From positions 43,876,760-43,940,759 of the forward strand of contig OX344762.1 in NCBI GenBank assembly GCA_947034895.1: a DNA stretch of 64,000 bases. The letters run 5' to 3'. The position numbers and the translations under genes were made by a program. Within the stretch, counting starts at the first letter, position 1. Every line of letters starts with the position of its first letter. Under the pieces are notes generated by a model. The model searched no databases. It was given only the letters and a program-made list of their open reading frames with translations, and was not told the origin of the DNA. Shown here in pieces: positions 42,927-54,975 of this stretch. The stretch comes from Rhytidiadelphus loreus. Taxonomy: Eukaryota > Streptophyta > Bryopsida > Hypnales > Hylocomiaceae.

Positions 42927-45900
42927 ATGGCGCTCTCCGTCAGCTCGCTAGCTGCGAGCGCCTCCATTTTTCTCTGCAGCTCCAACTCTCTTCAGGTACA
43001 GCACCATACCTCGCCAATTGCTCCTCGTCTGTTCGCAAGTTCAATTAGTGGCAGACAAGCTCCAGCGTCTTCCAATTTGCATTGCATCAATCGTTTCAGA
43101 ATTATGAAATTCATGTATGCTCGTAACTGCTTGGTTTTTAGATAGTGCGCTTCTTATTCCTGCAATGCATTATTACACAGTGTCAGATCTTGGGGTAGGG
43201 TTGGGATTGAGGCTGGTCGTGAGGTTTTATGGAGTGCTTTTTGTTGAAGGTGAACCGGGGTGAGCCAAGGGTGCTGTGTAATGGAGATTTTGTGATGTCC
43301 GCCGTTGGCACACAGAGTGAGTACGTTGTTAATATTCTCTCTACTTATTGACTTACTAGATAGTTCAGAGAACGGGAATTCGATTTTGAAGAACTGAGTC
43401 TATGGAGAAAAATGTGATGGAATTCAGCTGCTCTATTCGCAACTAGCCATTCGAATCATTTTCAGAATGTGTGAAGGGAGGGGTGGAATCTTTATTATGG
43501 TAATGGAAGTTTTATATCTGTTACGGAGTAATTTACTATACCACTCGGAGGTGTATATCTGTTGCTTTCTTGTTTTTTTCAGATTTTAGGGTTTAGGGTT
43601 TTAGGGTGACCAAGCGTGGGTTCGAATTTGTGTTCTTAAGGGTCTAAGTTGAGTCCCTTCGTGATGAGTGATGGTGCGTCTGCAGGAGAGGACTGTCAAC
43701 CCGGATGAGAACACGGAGAGAATTACTTGTAGCGACGAAGAGCAAGAGCGAACCTGCTGCGACTGTCACGAATGTGAGCAAAGGTGAGCTTTCGACCTCT
43801 TCATTTTTATTCCTGCATTAGATTTTCGAAACTGACAAAAGCAGCACGTTCTTCTCACCGCTATTGGATTGCATACTCAAGTTTCCTTTCTTATTTCGAC
43901 CATTGGAAGGAAACTTATTCTTAAGTCGTAGCATTTTGATCCCACCTTTTGCCTGAGGATATGGCAAAAAATTTAGATCAACGCATGAGAATCATTACGC
44001 AAGTTGTTTTTTATTTTCCAATACTCCAATAAGATTTTCAAAGTTGCAATCTTTGGGATCAAATATTGACACTAGACTATCCCTCAATTGGACGTTTTTG
44101 AAGCACTAAATGGTTCAACTCCCATTGCTTACTTCAATTGTATATTATTAGGTGTGGTATACTTATCTTAAGCTAAATGTGCGCAGGCAAGGCAAGCACA
44201 TCAACGACCAAGCGGATTACGAAGGAGAGTAAAGCCGTGAAAGAGGAAGATGAAGAAGAAGATGAAGAGGGAGAGGAATTCGACTGGCCACCCTTGGTGT
44301 GTTGTTTTGGGGAGGCGCATTACGAGTTTCTTCCGACAGTGAGACCCTATGAGAGACAAATGGACGAGGACATTTACTCCTCATGGAAAGGCCTTCAATG
44401 GAGCCCTCCCGAATTCGCCCGTGCACCTGGCACCTCGCCTTCCAATGTAGCGGTCGCTTTGGCGCGGCTGGGTGGACGCGTAGTGTTTGTGGGAAAGGTA
44501 GCCAACGATGTTTTCGGAAACGAATTGCTGATGACTCTCAACAGTAATGGAGTTCAAACACGGGGTGTCAAAGTGGCCGACTGCTATGGAACTGCCGTCT
44601 CGCAGATGAAGCTCACTTGCGGCACCGGATCAGGAGTTCAGATGACGTGCGAATCACCAAGTGTAGAATCTACACTGCAAGCTAAGGATATCGATCTCGA
44701 CATTCTCAAAGAGGTACACTAACTCTTCACGAGGTTCAGCTTCATCAGGCTAACTAGTAAAGAACCTAGATTTCATGGTTAAAATACCAATCTGATTGAT
44801 CATATTGTGAAGATGATAATTAAGACAGGGTCAAATTTGAGGACGTTGATCTCGACATATTGAAGGAAGCGCAGCAACTCTTCATGAGGTTCTGCTTCAT
44901 TAAGCTATCCGCTAACCGACCAATATGATTGATCGTATTGTGAAAATAATAGAATTCAGATTATGCCAGCAGGATCATTGAAGAACGTTGCATATGTTGG
45001 TCAAAAGAAAAGAAAATTGAACAAAAGAAAGTCCTCGGACCCACTCAGAAGTGATAAAATACCAATTTGTCCTTCAGCAGTGAAGGAGTTGCTAACCCTT
45101 CCCATGACGTCTTTTTGATCGCTGGTCCGTTTTTTGTATGCAGGCCCGCATGTTCCAGTTCACCTCCATCAGTCTTATGTACGAGCCTCTGCGGTCGACG
45201 CTTATGTCCAGCATCGACACGGCGAGGAAAGGAGGCGCCGAGATTTTCTTCGACGTGAATCTGCCGCTGCCATACTGGCAATCCCGGGAAACTACGTGGA
45301 GCACCATCGAGAAAGCGTGGAAGAAGTCGACCATGATCGAAGTCACGAAGCAAGAGCTGGAGTTTCTGTTGGGCGAGGAGATCTATGAGAAGAAACGATT
45401 ACGGCAGTCGGTGTACTACTCCAAGTCTGTGGAGGAGATGAAGCAAACGACCTCGGGAAGGGAGGAATACCACTACATGCCGGAGGAGCTGGAGCAAGTG
45501 TGGCATAAGAATTTACGCATTCTCGTCGTCACGGATGGCACTTGGCGAATTCATTACTACACGCCGTTTTTCCATGGCTCGGTGGCAGGAACGGAGGATG
45601 TGCTGGTCACACCGTTCAGTTGCGATCGAACTGGCTCAGGAGACGCCATCATTGCTGGTACACCCTGATCTCTTTAATCTGAATGTCTGGGGTCCCAAAA
45701 TAATGTTTATGGTGTAGTTTTAATGTGGGATCACTGTGCTACAGTGAATGATAGTGTTGCAAGTGTTCAAGATATTCCTGAATTTTGTTTTAGAGGTCAT
45801 CTTAATGAGGTCTGAGTGTACTTTACCGTTCCTGCCAATACATTTCCCCTTTCTCTTTGTGGCCGCAATTGGATACTAGGAAGTAAAGCAGTCGAGTCGT

Positions 45901-46442
45901 TTGGTTTGAGCTGGAATTCGTGGTTTGAAATGACCGATTCGATTGATCATATTGCGAAGAACTTAGTCTATATGAGTCTGTATTTTATATCACCAGAATC
46001 ACTGAAGAACATTTCATGTTGGTCAATAAATAAATAAAATCGGAGTATACAATAACGCTAAAAAACATGAGACTCAATTTGGACTTCGTGGCTGTTTAGT
46101 GGTTAAATGTACGGTAGTTGAAATGCCGGTCGCTAACGGTTATCTCCAGTAGCAATCAGTTACTGTTAGCATGTGGTGAGGGTGTTAATACAGTCACTGT
46201 TTCTGTAGGGTGCTATTCTCACGGTCCTCGTGGCATTTGCAGCTATTATCCGAAAATTGACAACCCAACCACAACTCCTTCTCGATCAAGAGAAGTTACA
46301 GAAGGCATTCAGATTCGCAATTTGCGCTGGTATTATATCTCAGTGGACGGTAGGGGCGATTCGGGGCTTTCCAACTGAAAGCGCCGCCCAAAATTTGACT
46401 GAACAAGTGTATCCGCCTTCAATGGTTCTTTATACAATCTAG
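42927..46442 (+). CDS. FLN1: Fructokinase-like protein FLN1 (PAP6) of the plastid RNA polymerase complex
   Basis: FLN1 is a pfkB-family protein of the plastid transcription machinery, associated with the plastid-encoded polymerase, and a known partner of thioredoxin z. Five exons join in frame: 42927-43114, 43686-43783, 44187-44713, 45144-45657 and 46243-46442, about 508 residues. The N-terminus (MALSVSSLAASASIFLCSS) is Ser/Ala-rich and Arg-poor like a chloroplast transit peptide. An acidic linker (EEDEEEDEEGEE) precedes the core WPPLVCCFGEAHYEFLPTV, which keeps the vicinal Cys pair (134-135) linked to thioredoxin z binding in FLN proteins. Further family text is PPEFARAPGTSPSNVAVALA, QELEFLLGEE, YHYMPEELEQVWH, and the pfkB signature CDRTGSGDAIIA with Asp438 at the base position. 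The end reads WTVGAIRGFPTESAAQNL. The first splice donor (43114) is chosen by phase: the alternative GT at 42996 would break the frame. No coding damage is seen. Confidence 0.93.
43583..43607 (+). promoter_or_regulatory. Telobox-like TTTAGGG cluster in FLN1 intron 1
   Basis: Three TTTTAGGG/TTTAGGG units run ATTTTAGGGTTTAGGGTTT and TAGGG about 80 bases upstream of exon 2. This is the complement of the plant telobox AAACCCTA, common near the starts of plastid and translation genes. Confidence 0.4.
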
Positions 46443-47445
46443 GTCCGAGTACACGTGATTTTTCTCATTCCAGCGTGCAAAGTATTCAACTTCTCTGCTT
46501 GCTGACAAGGCTCCTTTCTCGTTTGGTTGCATGCTTTCGTGTTTGGGTTGTTTCAGTAGCTGCCATGAAAGTGGATATTTCAAATTTCAGACGTTGACTT
46601 TTCCCCGAGTTTGAAGAGGTGAACGGTGTGCGGATTCTTAGAGTTGTCACCTCTTGGGGATGAGAGGGCAAGCCTCGTTCATATCTCGCCCATGTGGCAG
46701 TTTCAGTTGTTACTGCAACTTTTAGCCCCTTTGTTCCCGTTAGACTTCGCAACAATTGGTGCTGTATTGAAACCCTAGATAACTCGATGATAGTTAAAAG
46801 TTGATTTTCGCTATATTTGAGGCTGCCTTAAAGTGAGTATTGTCAAGCCTCGGTTGAGAAACCATTGCACATTGCCCATCGTAAGCTGATCTTGGGATTC
46901 AGACAGTTTCAGATGGTTCGAGAATATCTTTTGTGCTAAGTATTTCCATCTATCGGTATGTAGGAAAGACTGGTGTGAAACACAAAGAGATCTTCTTCAC
47001 CTTTCGTCAGAAAACAATTTAATTTCGCCTTTTCTCTGTTGCGATGCGATTCGTACTAAATCACCTCTCGTTCTTTTGTTATACTGGAAATTCTGATATT
47101 TGGTTGCTTGACCCTAAAATAATGATCATATTTGACCCGCCTTCAAGGAAGTATTTACAGAGCAATTGTGCACTTACCTATTTGCGGTGTGCTCGAGAGG
47201 ATGGCAAGGGGGTTTCTGACTCTGAATTGGTGATGCAAGAATGATCGCATTTCATGATCACTGACACTACTTCTTTAGGGACAACTTGCCACTGTCCTCA
47301 ATAGAATCGAAGAGTTCCTGTCTCTTTTATGGCGGTAAAAAACTTTCGGCAACGCAATATTATTTCGTGAAGAAGCTCGGGAATGAAGGAGTTTGTTGAA
47401 GCTTGGGAGAATTTGGCCAGAACAAGGTAAATCGACGGGCGAAAA
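46443..47445. other. Spacer downstream of FLN1
   Basis: It contains the FLN1 3' flank. The minus-strand frames at 46486-46755 and 47275-47682 show no family, and the latter overlaps the start of the next gene antisense. Confidence 0.5.
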
Positions 47446-49708
47446 ATGGGTTGGAAAGCCTGCCACCATGACCATTCCAACTCGGCAAGGTATGCTCTGT
47501 GCTCCTCCATTCGGTACAACATCAAGCAGACGTATGGTCTCGACTTCCCCCCTGGAACTCCGCGGCATGTGGAGATTCCTCCATTCTACGGGGAAGAAAG
47601 TGAGCATGAAGCTGACAACTGGATAGGAGTTTTTGAGGATTGGGCTGTTCAAGAGAATCTCAATTCCAAGAAGAAAATCCAACTGATTCTTCTAGGGCTG
47701 TTTGGGGATGCCTATGAATGGGCTCGACAACTCAATTTGGAGAAGGCCAAGTGGAAGGAGTTCGTTTGCTTGTTCCGTGAAAAATATGCCGGTGATCCAA
47801 CGCCTTGGTCTGGTATTTCATTCCTTGAAAACCAGGATTGACTTAATGGTGTTCAGTTCTCATGTAGATTAATCAAAGAGGGCTGTATCTTGCAATTACT
47901 TGTATGGCCAGGGAACCTACCCTTCATTGCTGTCGTTTTTGGCAATAGGATTTTACGTTGAACAGAGTTTTTAGTAAAATTAGACTGTTGCAAATTAGAC
48001 ATCATAAAAATTCAATTTCCTCCATGATTAATGTGGAGATTACCCTATGATCACGCTGATCATGTCATAAGATCATACGGAGGCCTGCATCTGTATACCG
48101 GTAATCATTGTGATCAAAAGGAAAACTTCCTTATGAATCATGGAGAAGATCCCCTTTATGATTTCTAAAAGTTCTTGAAAGAGTCTAATTTTATTGAAAA
48201 CCCTATTTGTTGGAATCCTTGTATTCCATTAATTTAATCTCCTGGTCTTTGTAAGCCTTGTCTTGTTCATCCATTTTTAGGAATGAATTCATTGTATTTC
48301 GTGCAGGATCTCCAAAGTTCCCGTACTGGTTATATTTCAGTGGAACTGCACGGCCAACGGCAGGCCAAGTCCAAGGGCGAGCAGGAGTTGGAATTGTAAT
48401 TGTCAGTCCACTGAAGGTATGTCACTCTATGCTAGTTGTAGTGTAGATGCAAATATCCCCCTTCGAACTGTTTAGCGCTCTGGAGTTCTAGTCAATCTAT
48501 TTGTCTGCAGGTCTTTATTGGTTGGTCATCAACCTTGCCGACTTCACTCGTTCAATCCTGTAGTGCCATCATCCAATTTATGCGATTGTTCCTGATAGTT
48601 AGAATGATAGTTAGAATGATTTATAATGTATGAGAGTAGTTATGGACTGATTGTAATCTGGATCAAATTTCTGGAGCCTACTATGCCATGTTTGGCAGAG
48701 GTAAACCGGTTCTGAGTGTATCATGTAGTCCATGATGACAGGAGTTGCAAATTGCACATCTCCACCAATACCTGGGGCGATTTTGCTCGATCCACGTTGC
48801 TGAATACACCGCTCTTGTTATGGGAATGGAAACTGCATTGCAACGTGGCGTGCGCCACCTGACAGTGATGTGCGACTCTGAACTTGTCTTCAACCAGGTA
48901 CAGTTTTCACGGTGGAATTGAATCGATACAGGAGAGCTCAATGCAAAACGTTGGTATGGTCAAGCATTCGTTAGCTTTCATATGCTACAAATCACCTCAT
49001 TGACTCCCGTTAACGTTTTTAGTGCATGACAACAAAGTTGCTTCCAGAATAAGTTAAAGCCACTTGAGGTTGCGCAGGTCGAAGCAACAAGCTTGACATA
49101 GCAACAAATTCTAATCCTTGGTTGGCACAAAAAGAAAAACTATTTGTTTTACCTCGTCGTCTCCAATGTTGACCTTACACTAGTCTAAGCAATAAGAATG
49201 AGCATGACAAGGTAGTGCTCACATAGCTCCAATGTGGCACGCTAAAATAAATTTGAGATAACCAGGTTTCAATCTACCTCTTTGAGGTGGATTGGACGCT
49301 TGTTACATCAAATGTGTCAAAAGCTGTCATAAATTCAAAGGATTACTTTAAACCTCTTATGTCACTCCTATTTGGAAGGCTATTAATGTGATTGCTTTGT
49401 ATAGTTGCTGATATGCGAGCTGATAGTCTCAGTCTCATGGAAAATTGGTATGCCAGGTAACTGGAAAGTGGACTGCGTGTCATTCGAGTATTCGTGATCT
49501 CAAACTTCGTGTGCGGGAGCTATTGAACGAGTTCCAAACATGTGGGGCGCTTTACATTTCCCCCAAATGCAACACGGAGGCTCAGTTTCTTGCCAAGAAA
49601 GCCATCGACAGCTCTTCAGACAGCACCTCTATTGCCAGGTTAGCTTCATCAGTGTACCACTGGCTCATAGATTTAGGGTCGGTTTACATTTGCGAGGGCA
49701 GGCCTTGA
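47446..49708 (+). CDS. Gag-like plus RNase H-fold protein, possible domesticated retroelement gene
   Basis: Four exons join in frame with GT/AG ends: 47446-47791, 48307-48416, 48742-48897 and 49457-49708, 287 residues with no stop or frameshift. Exon 1 (residues 1-115) matches the Ty3-type Gag helical domain: VEIPPFYGEESEHEADNWI, then FEDWAVQENLNSKKKIQLIL, then GDAYEWARQL and WKEFVCLFREKYA. Exons 2-4 match the plant RNase H-like (RVT_3) domain: YWLYFSGTARP, GRAGVGIVIVSP, HVAEYTALVMGMETALQRG, LTVMCDSELVFNQ, VTGKW and CNTEAQFLAKKA. Of the four catalytic acids, Glu173 and Asp197 are present, but the first Asp is Ser127 and the last is Gln247, so nuclease activity is unlikely. No LTR, protease or polymerase surrounds it. 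The gene may continue past the first stop, since a GT lies at about 49639. Function unknown. Confidence 0.72.
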
Positions 49709-50847
49709 CATTTCAACCATAAGGGTTGGAGATTTGCCTGGACAGGCCTTCACATTGCATTGTGATCGTTCAAAAGTTGTCCATACGAACAATGGAGTGA
49801 CAATAAAGTGACACGGATGCTTTCATGGCGACAGTTTTTGTGGGTGGTCTTCCATTTGACCACGTTGTTGAGCGCTGCAAACATCATCGTGCCACAAAAT
49901 GGTCGAATGAACAAGACCCGTAGCCTAACTTAACCTATAATTTGTATTTCAACGTTTTACCGGGTTTTTTTCTAATAACTCCTAATAGCTGTGTTTTAGC
50001 CTCAACTTCTTACTTGTCCTCAAGACTTGTCCAAAGAACTGTAAACCGGCTCAGTGTCTTTGTGACTTTAGAACGATTTAGCATGCGTTACACACTAGCT
50101 GCAACTCTAGCAACGAAGTGTGTCCATGTTTAGATCAGATTTTAATGTCATTGGAGATTAATCCAGACCATTGATAGAACAATGTTATGGATGCTTGAAG
50201 GCGAAAGGGCTTCAAACCTGTTTCGTGCATGGCCCTCACAAGGCGGTTGACGCAGCACCCTCTGCCTCAAGACCAAATGAAAAAATGTGAACAAATGGGT
50301 TGTGTGCTCTGCACGACTTCCCCACCTGTAAGATTATATTACCAATTTGAAGCCGGTGCTTTTCCATTTTTTTAAGAATTTAGCCCTTTAAGTGCTGAAG
50401 CGTATTAATACAAAAACTCTACTTTGTAAGCTCATAGTCAATTATCGTAGCTTTCAAAACATGTTGCTGTTGGATTGCATGATTTCTTCTTGCTATAGGT
50501 GTGCACTGGGTTACCTTTTCTCTAGTTACCTTCCTAGATGATTTATTTCAACTCCTATAGCTATGGAAGCAATCACTTTTGGCTAGTTGGACACCTCCAA
50601 GTGCCCGCCCAACCTAGAAACAAAAAAACTTCTTTGGAAGCTCACAATCACTGATTACAATAACTTCCAAAACATTGATTTTAATCATTCAAAAATGTAG
50701 GACATGGTCACTTCTTTCCATAAGCACATTTTTGTTATCTTCCTTTGAAGCTTTCTAAATTATTTATCTCAAATCCCTATAAATAGGGAAGTGGTCACTT
50801 CAATTTCAGCCTTTGGGCATTTAGGGTTTAATTTGGTGCTTCCCAAT
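49709..50847. other. Spacer, no gene seen
   Basis: Nothing gene-like was found. It may hold the 3' untranslated part of the preceding gene. Confidence 0.5.
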
Positions 50848-51331
50848 GGAGCCTAAGCTTTTACAAACTGAAACGCAGGAAGCGGCCCTTTGTGAGGAAT
50901 ACACAAGGCTGGCTTCTGAAGCAAATCCTTTGAGCCAGGGTGGTTCTGGTGCCACACTAGATCACTTGAGCGTAATGTCAGGGCTCTGATTGTAAGTTGC
51001 AATTCCAAAAAAACAGCTGAAATGAATGAATTTTTTTCTTCTTCTTCTTCTTCTTCTGGGAAATCTCTCTGAATTTTGCATCATTCTTCAGCATGAACAA
51101 TTCTGAAGGTTTGGTCTGTTGTGTGATGATGCAGAAACAATGAACGACCCGGCGGCACAGATGCGGCGAATGTGGCCAAGCCATACTCCGATTACAAGAC
51201 TCTCTTGTGTAGAGATTGGGAAGATGGCTATTGCCGCGCTGGAATGCGTTGTCACCGAGCTCATGGCTTCAATGAGCTGCGCATCTGAAGTTGGAAAGGA
51301 AGGTGACAAGCAAAATGTGAGGACTTTTTAA
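50848..51331 (+). CDS. Possible small spliced gene, unrecognised
   Basis: ATG at 50848 opens a coding-like stretch (MEPKLLQTETQEAALCEEYT, then RLASEANPLSQGG). A second stretch at about 51133-51331 reads AAQMRRMWPSHTPITRLSC and KMAIAALECVVTELMASMSC. A donor at about 50960 (CTG|GTGCC) and the acceptor TGATGCAG before 51133 would join them in frame, giving about 100 residues. Coding-like text on the plus strand at about 53912-54050 (FGAFSMSPPADILNVVKLRS) could be a further exon. I recognise no domain, and the joins are weak. Confidence 0.3.
51038..51057. repeat. CTT microsatellite
   Basis: Six to seven CTT units lie in the proposed intron of the weak gene model at 50848-51331. Confidence 0.85.
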
Positions 51332-51970
51332 CTCTTTCTTTGGCAGAGTATGATACTTGAAAAGCATGCACGGTCGTCTCAAATCTGTAAAATATTTTGA
51401 TCTTTATTTCAAGTGCTTAACAGGGTTGTTTGTAATTAAGGTACGAGCACTCGTTGTCAACTTTGCCTAATATACCAACACTTAAAAAGATGAGCATGAA
51501 TGAATGACAAATGTGTGGTATGGTGATTGTGAAGGAAGCCATTGGGAGAAGTCATTGAATTCATTATTTGGGTGCACATTGTAAACTTTTTCAGTGTGAA
51601 TCAGTGACCATTTGAGTGTAAAATTATATTCTTTTCTGGGTGCTTCATGTATGGGTGACCTTATTATCAATTTATTAACGCTCAACTTATACAAATTTTT
51701 TAGACGTGAATATCTCTAATAGTTTTGGTCCAAATTTTTGTACTTCCACTTTGTCATCCCTTCTCTTTGGCTTGCTTGAGCACGGCATGTCATTCCTTCT
51801 TGCATCCAAATTTTAGTCAATTTTTGTTGAATTGCAATAAGTGGTGAATATGGATTATTTAGGTGATGTGAAAGCAAAGCCTAGTTATGAGAAATAACAT
51901 GCCAATCCACTAGAGTGGTGAGGGATGTTCTTTTTCATAATGAGCCTTTGCTTTCACAATAATGGACATA

Positions 51971-53087
51971 ACTTCAATGTTGAATGGTTGGATTTGGGTC
52001 AACCATGCTCAATTAAAGGGTCTAGAAGGAAGTGCATCATAATGCTAAAGCAATTCCATGTTATGCAAAAGAACATGCCTCTCTTCAGTCAATGAAAGAT
52101 TTCCATAAGTTATGAAATGGCATCCATTGAGATTATGAGTGTGCCCTTCATGTTGGAATAGTGTCATTCCTTAAGGATGTCCTCAATGGACTTTGGAATT
52201 TGTCCCACGATATACAATTGTATCTTTTCACTTTTTTGTAATTAGAACTTGAAATTTCTATAATTGGAAGTGCATTCAAAAGTACTTTGAATAGGTAGAA
52301 GACAATTCAAATCTAGAAATTGGACAAAGAAAATAAACCACTTCAAAAGCTAATTAAAAGACAAAAATTATAGTGGTCTTGGCAAATGTAGTTACCAATG
52401 AAAGTGTATTTCACCATTTTGTGGCATCACTTTTCACAAAGAAATCTCCTATACTTGGTTCTCATTTTAGCCCTTTTCCAATTCATTTAAAGGTGCTAGA
52501 TTTCAAGTATCACAAATTTGTACATTGTATTTGTTTTTTATATTTGTGAATATTTTTCTTTCACAAAATATACACTTGTGTTGACTTGTGTTTTGGGAAT
52601 TTACAGAGGCCTTGTAGTGTCACATCATGTAGATGCATCAAGCATTGTTTGATTGAAAGTTGGAATTGTGTAGAAAGAGAAGTTGATTGTGTTACTTTTG
52701 TACAAAGAAATTTTGTTTCCATGTATAATGGGTGTATTCTAATCAATACTGTCATAGAAAAAATCTTATCAGTTGTCAGCATGAAATTGGTTCAATCAAA
52801 GCTCCTTTGGAGAAGTAAATTAGGTCCTACCCAGAAACCAGGGTACTCTCTTGAAGAACTAACTTATAATTAAGTGTCAACCTTTCTTGCACAACCATCA
52901 TCATTTCATGTTTTTCATTTACCAGACACACAACCTCAATGTTGAATGGTTGGATTTTGGTCAATTGAGGGTCTATAAAAAGGGCATCATAATGCTAAAG
53001 AGCCCCATGTTATGGAAACGAAGATGCTTCTTCTCATTCAGTGAGAGATTGTCATTTGTCTTAAAATGGATTGCATTGAGGTTATGT
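51971..53087. repeat. Direct repeat pair (about 160 bp each)
   Basis: Copies at 51971-52138 and 52933-53087 share TCAATGTTGAATGGTTGGAT, GCATCATAATGCTAAAG, CCATGTTATG and GAGATT/GAGGTTATG in the same order, about 960 bp apart. Confidence 0.8.
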
Positions 53088-53389
53088 ATTTTGGAGTATA
53101 AGCTCTTGGCATATAGTTGAAAACAAAGTAAACCAAGCCTTGAGCACCAAGAGGGCATCAAATTTCTCATGTAGGATAAGCCATTCCATCTCATGTCCCC
53201 ACCAATTAAAGCAACTGAAATTTAATTGGGCCTGAAATTGGAAAAGCTACTAAGGTAAACCACCACCCTATTATAGGCAAAAGATCCATTCCAAACACCT
53301 AGAGAATGATCCATCAAAGTCTTGCATCAACTTATGACAAACTTTTTTCAAAAAATGAGATTTGGGCTACATGGAATGGAGTTAGTGGC

Positions 53390-53776
53390 CATGATCAATG
53401 TCTTAGGTGATAGTAAAAGAGTAATTAGTGACTACAATAGGAACTTTCACCTTTTAAGTGTAAATTCATTACAAGAAGTGACTTTTTAGGCCTTCATGTT
53501 GTGGCTATGTTAGTAAATATTGTAAATAATTGATTTGCGTGAATAAGATGACTTCTATGGATACATTTTTGTTGGTTTTGGGATAGTCTAAAGACTATTT
53601 GGGGCCAATTGGGCAACACACTTCAAAAATTCATAACAAATTCATACTTTGTTTAAAAAATATAATTGCACTCACCTTTTCTTACACTTTGCCTTTGTGT
53701 GGAATTTAAAATAAAAAAATCAGCAATGGAATGAGGGCAAACTAGTAATTCTGCCCATGAAGGGCTGTTCTACCTT
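53390..53776. repeat. Dispersed repeat of about 380 bp, copy 1
   Basis: Shares AATTAGTGACTACAATAGGAAC-like, GACTTTTTAGGCC, GTCTAAAGACT, CACTTCAAAAATTCATA and TTCTACCTTAA landmarks with 56998-57353, with the same order and strand. Confidence 0.75.
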
Positions 53777-54975
53777 AAATGGAGTGGCATACCTTATTAC
53801 ACAGTTGGATCATTTGCCAAGTTTTATTTGGCATCTTCGTGAGAGGATTGCCTAAAATGCTAAAAGCATCGAATGTTAAAGCATCAGTAGTTCAGTACTT
53901 TAAGGTCATTTGGCACCTCCAGGCTGAGGATGCGTTTCGGTGCTTTCTCCATGAGTCCCCCTGCAGACATTCTCAACGTCGTGAAGCTCAGAAGTGCCGG
54001 AGGATTGTATGATAACTCTCAAAGATCAATCAGTAGCAAGGCATCTTTTATGTTGTGAACATGGAAATTTACACAGTAAAATCGTGAGTTGAAGGATGCC
54101 TACCATATTGACGTAGACGTCAGAAGTTGATCGATGACGAGCAATGCAATCTATAATCATGTTGGCCGCTCTTGAAAAGGAGCTAGCCTACTCTTGCAAC
54201 ATCAGTATAATCGTCACTACAATGGAATCGGCAATCGACGTGAAACTCATGAGGATGCGTTCCTCCGCAAGATGAACGTCCAGGCTATTGAAAGATCATA
54301 GCTAACTCCTGACTCTAGGATTTATTATTGTTCCAGATCTCCCTCAGGACAATGTAGTAGCTGTTTTTCGAATCTGCTGCAATTCTGCACATTAAAGGTC
54401 CACAAGAAATCGATACCAGCAATTGAAATGCCGTGGAATGGTATGTCATAATTAGTCAGTAAGTTCTGAATTAAAGCATCCAAAATAAGTATTTCCTACT
54501 GCTATTAAACTGCCTTCTGTTTTTCACGAGTCTTGTTGGTAATTGAAAAAGGATGTAAATTTATGACACCGTTTGAATAGCCTAAATTTTTTTGAAGTGC
54601 TCTTTACAAGTGTATCCATATTTACCATGAACGCAGAAGGTGTTATACAGTGATAAGTGTTTAATAGCCTACCGTGATCTGGAAGACTCGGAAATTCGAC
54701 GTTTTGGATTGCAACGTTGTATATAGGTGTCTCAAGTTGATGTTGCAGTCGAAGCCAGGATCGTTAATCTCTTGCACGTTTGCCGCAGATCTGATTGTGA
54801 GGGACACTCCTCGTAGAAAAACAGCCTTGAGGGACAGTTACAAGTTTACCTCACTACAAATACCGGCTCAGAAGAGAATTTCGCATTTAAACAGGACACT
54901 GGCGAGGTCTTGCTGTTTTAAGGGATTGGCAGCTCTACAGAAGGAGCTACTTGACTGGTACCAAGTCACGTCAAG

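Larger units (their letters stand above)
51332..54975. other. AT-rich spacer built largely of dispersed repeats
   Basis: Two repeat families recur here: one at 51971-52138 and 52933-53087, the other at 53390-53776 with a partner at 56998-57353. The only coding-like text is at about 53912-54050. Other frames (52586-52873, 54674-54979) have no family. Confidence 0.5.

Noticed and set aside
43583..43607. Interstitial telomere array
   Set aside because: It has only about three units. It is better read as telobox-like motifs in an intron.
47275..47682. 135-codon minus-strand frame
   Set aside because: It overlaps the Gag-like exon on the opposite strand and has no family resemblance.
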